Shown here in pieces: positions 63,920 to 64,000 of a stretch of DNA of 64,000 nt. Made by a program: the position numbers and the translations under genes. This DNA is from Calothrix sp. C42_A2020_038 (GTDB taxonomy: Bacteria; Cyanobacteriota; Cyanobacteriia; Cyanobacteriales; Nostocaceae), in NCBI GenBank assembly GCA_015272395.1, contig JACYLQ010000037.1, positions 40,882-104,881 on the forward strand, in the 5' to 3' direction. The notes below the pieces were generated by a model. It worked only from the letters and a program-made list of their open reading frames with translations. It did no database searches and had not been told where the DNA came from. Every line of letters begins with the position of its first letter. The first letter of the stretch is position 1.

Positions 63920-64000
63920 CTATTCAGATTCCTCCACAAAATCTATACACCGATATCGCAACGGCGGGGTAGCCCCTATTTTTAAATATGGGGGTAAGCC

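Noticed and set aside
1-64000. CRISPR arrays, tRNA and rRNA genes
   Set aside because: No regularly spaced direct repeats of CRISPR size and no TTCGAATC-type T-arm with a matching acceptor stem were seen; short heptamer repeats are not CRISPR.

Overview
The window is chromosomal DNA from a cyanobacterium, most likely a filamentous, heterocyst-type one (Nostocales). The evidence is a photosystem I gene (psaD), a CcbP-type calcium-binding protein, the cyanobacteria-specific DUF2605/DUF2973 pair, a CYP110-like P450, a TftA-like hormogonium wall protein, an rbp-rpsU pair, and intergenic heptamer and palindrome repeats typical of this group. The DNA is moderately AT-rich. GGCGCC is strongly over-represented, while the usual cyanobacterial HIP1 octamer (GCGATCGC) was seen only once.

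Layout. 0-7.3 kb: housekeeping genes (bifunctional nuclease, riboflavin synthase, LytM peptidase, biotin ligase, YfiH/laccase-domain protein, acyltransferase, SIMPL protein) plus a TnpB transposase 3'-end relic. 7.3-10.7 kb: an accessory island with transposase debris, a tight three-gene minus-strand module of unknown function ending in a PD-(D/E)XK-like nuclease, and further relic ORFs. 10.7-17.6 kb: two unusual thiamine-diphosphate enzymes (one with phosphoketolase-like motifs, one transketolase-like), a P450 between them, a DeoR-type regulator divergent from the second, and a group II intron 3' relic. 17.7-25.2 kb: GT39 glycosyltransferase, methyltransferase, lipoprotein, several conserved unknowns, and the rbp-rpsU operon. 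25.2-29 kb: ABC exporter, then a ribokinase-nucleoside hydrolase operon.

29-38.6 kb: a pseudogene, ccbP, a patatin phospholipase carrying an inserted beta-rich segment, sbcC, a TftA-like amidase/glucosaminidase, and dnaG. 39-44.5 kb: small membrane protein, J-domain/pentapeptide fusion, glutathione peroxidase, SDR protein, an alpha/beta hydrolase-fold protein lacking the nucleophile Ser, an AlkA-like glycosylase and a Uma2 nuclease. 44.7-52.5 kb: thrS without a TGS domain, DUF2605/DUF2973, an amylo-1,6-glucosidase-type protein and a GT4 glycosyltransferase. 53.5-64 kb: DICT-GAF histidine kinase, psaD, trpE, aldehyde dehydrogenase, metH and a peptidoglycan amidase.

Most genes are single-copy core functions, so the interest lies in the accessory parts. 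The nucleoside hydrolase and ribokinase could feed ribose 5-phosphate to the two ThDP enzymes, whose expression the DeoR protein may control at repeated GTGCA/TGCAC sites. The 8.4-10.0 kb module looks like an uncharacterised defence-type or nuclease system. At least two families of short TIR elements, a family of GTAGAGACG palindromes and heptamer repeats fill the spacers, and one TIR element end supplies the stop codon of a glycosyltransferase. No tRNA, rRNA or CRISPR array was recognised.
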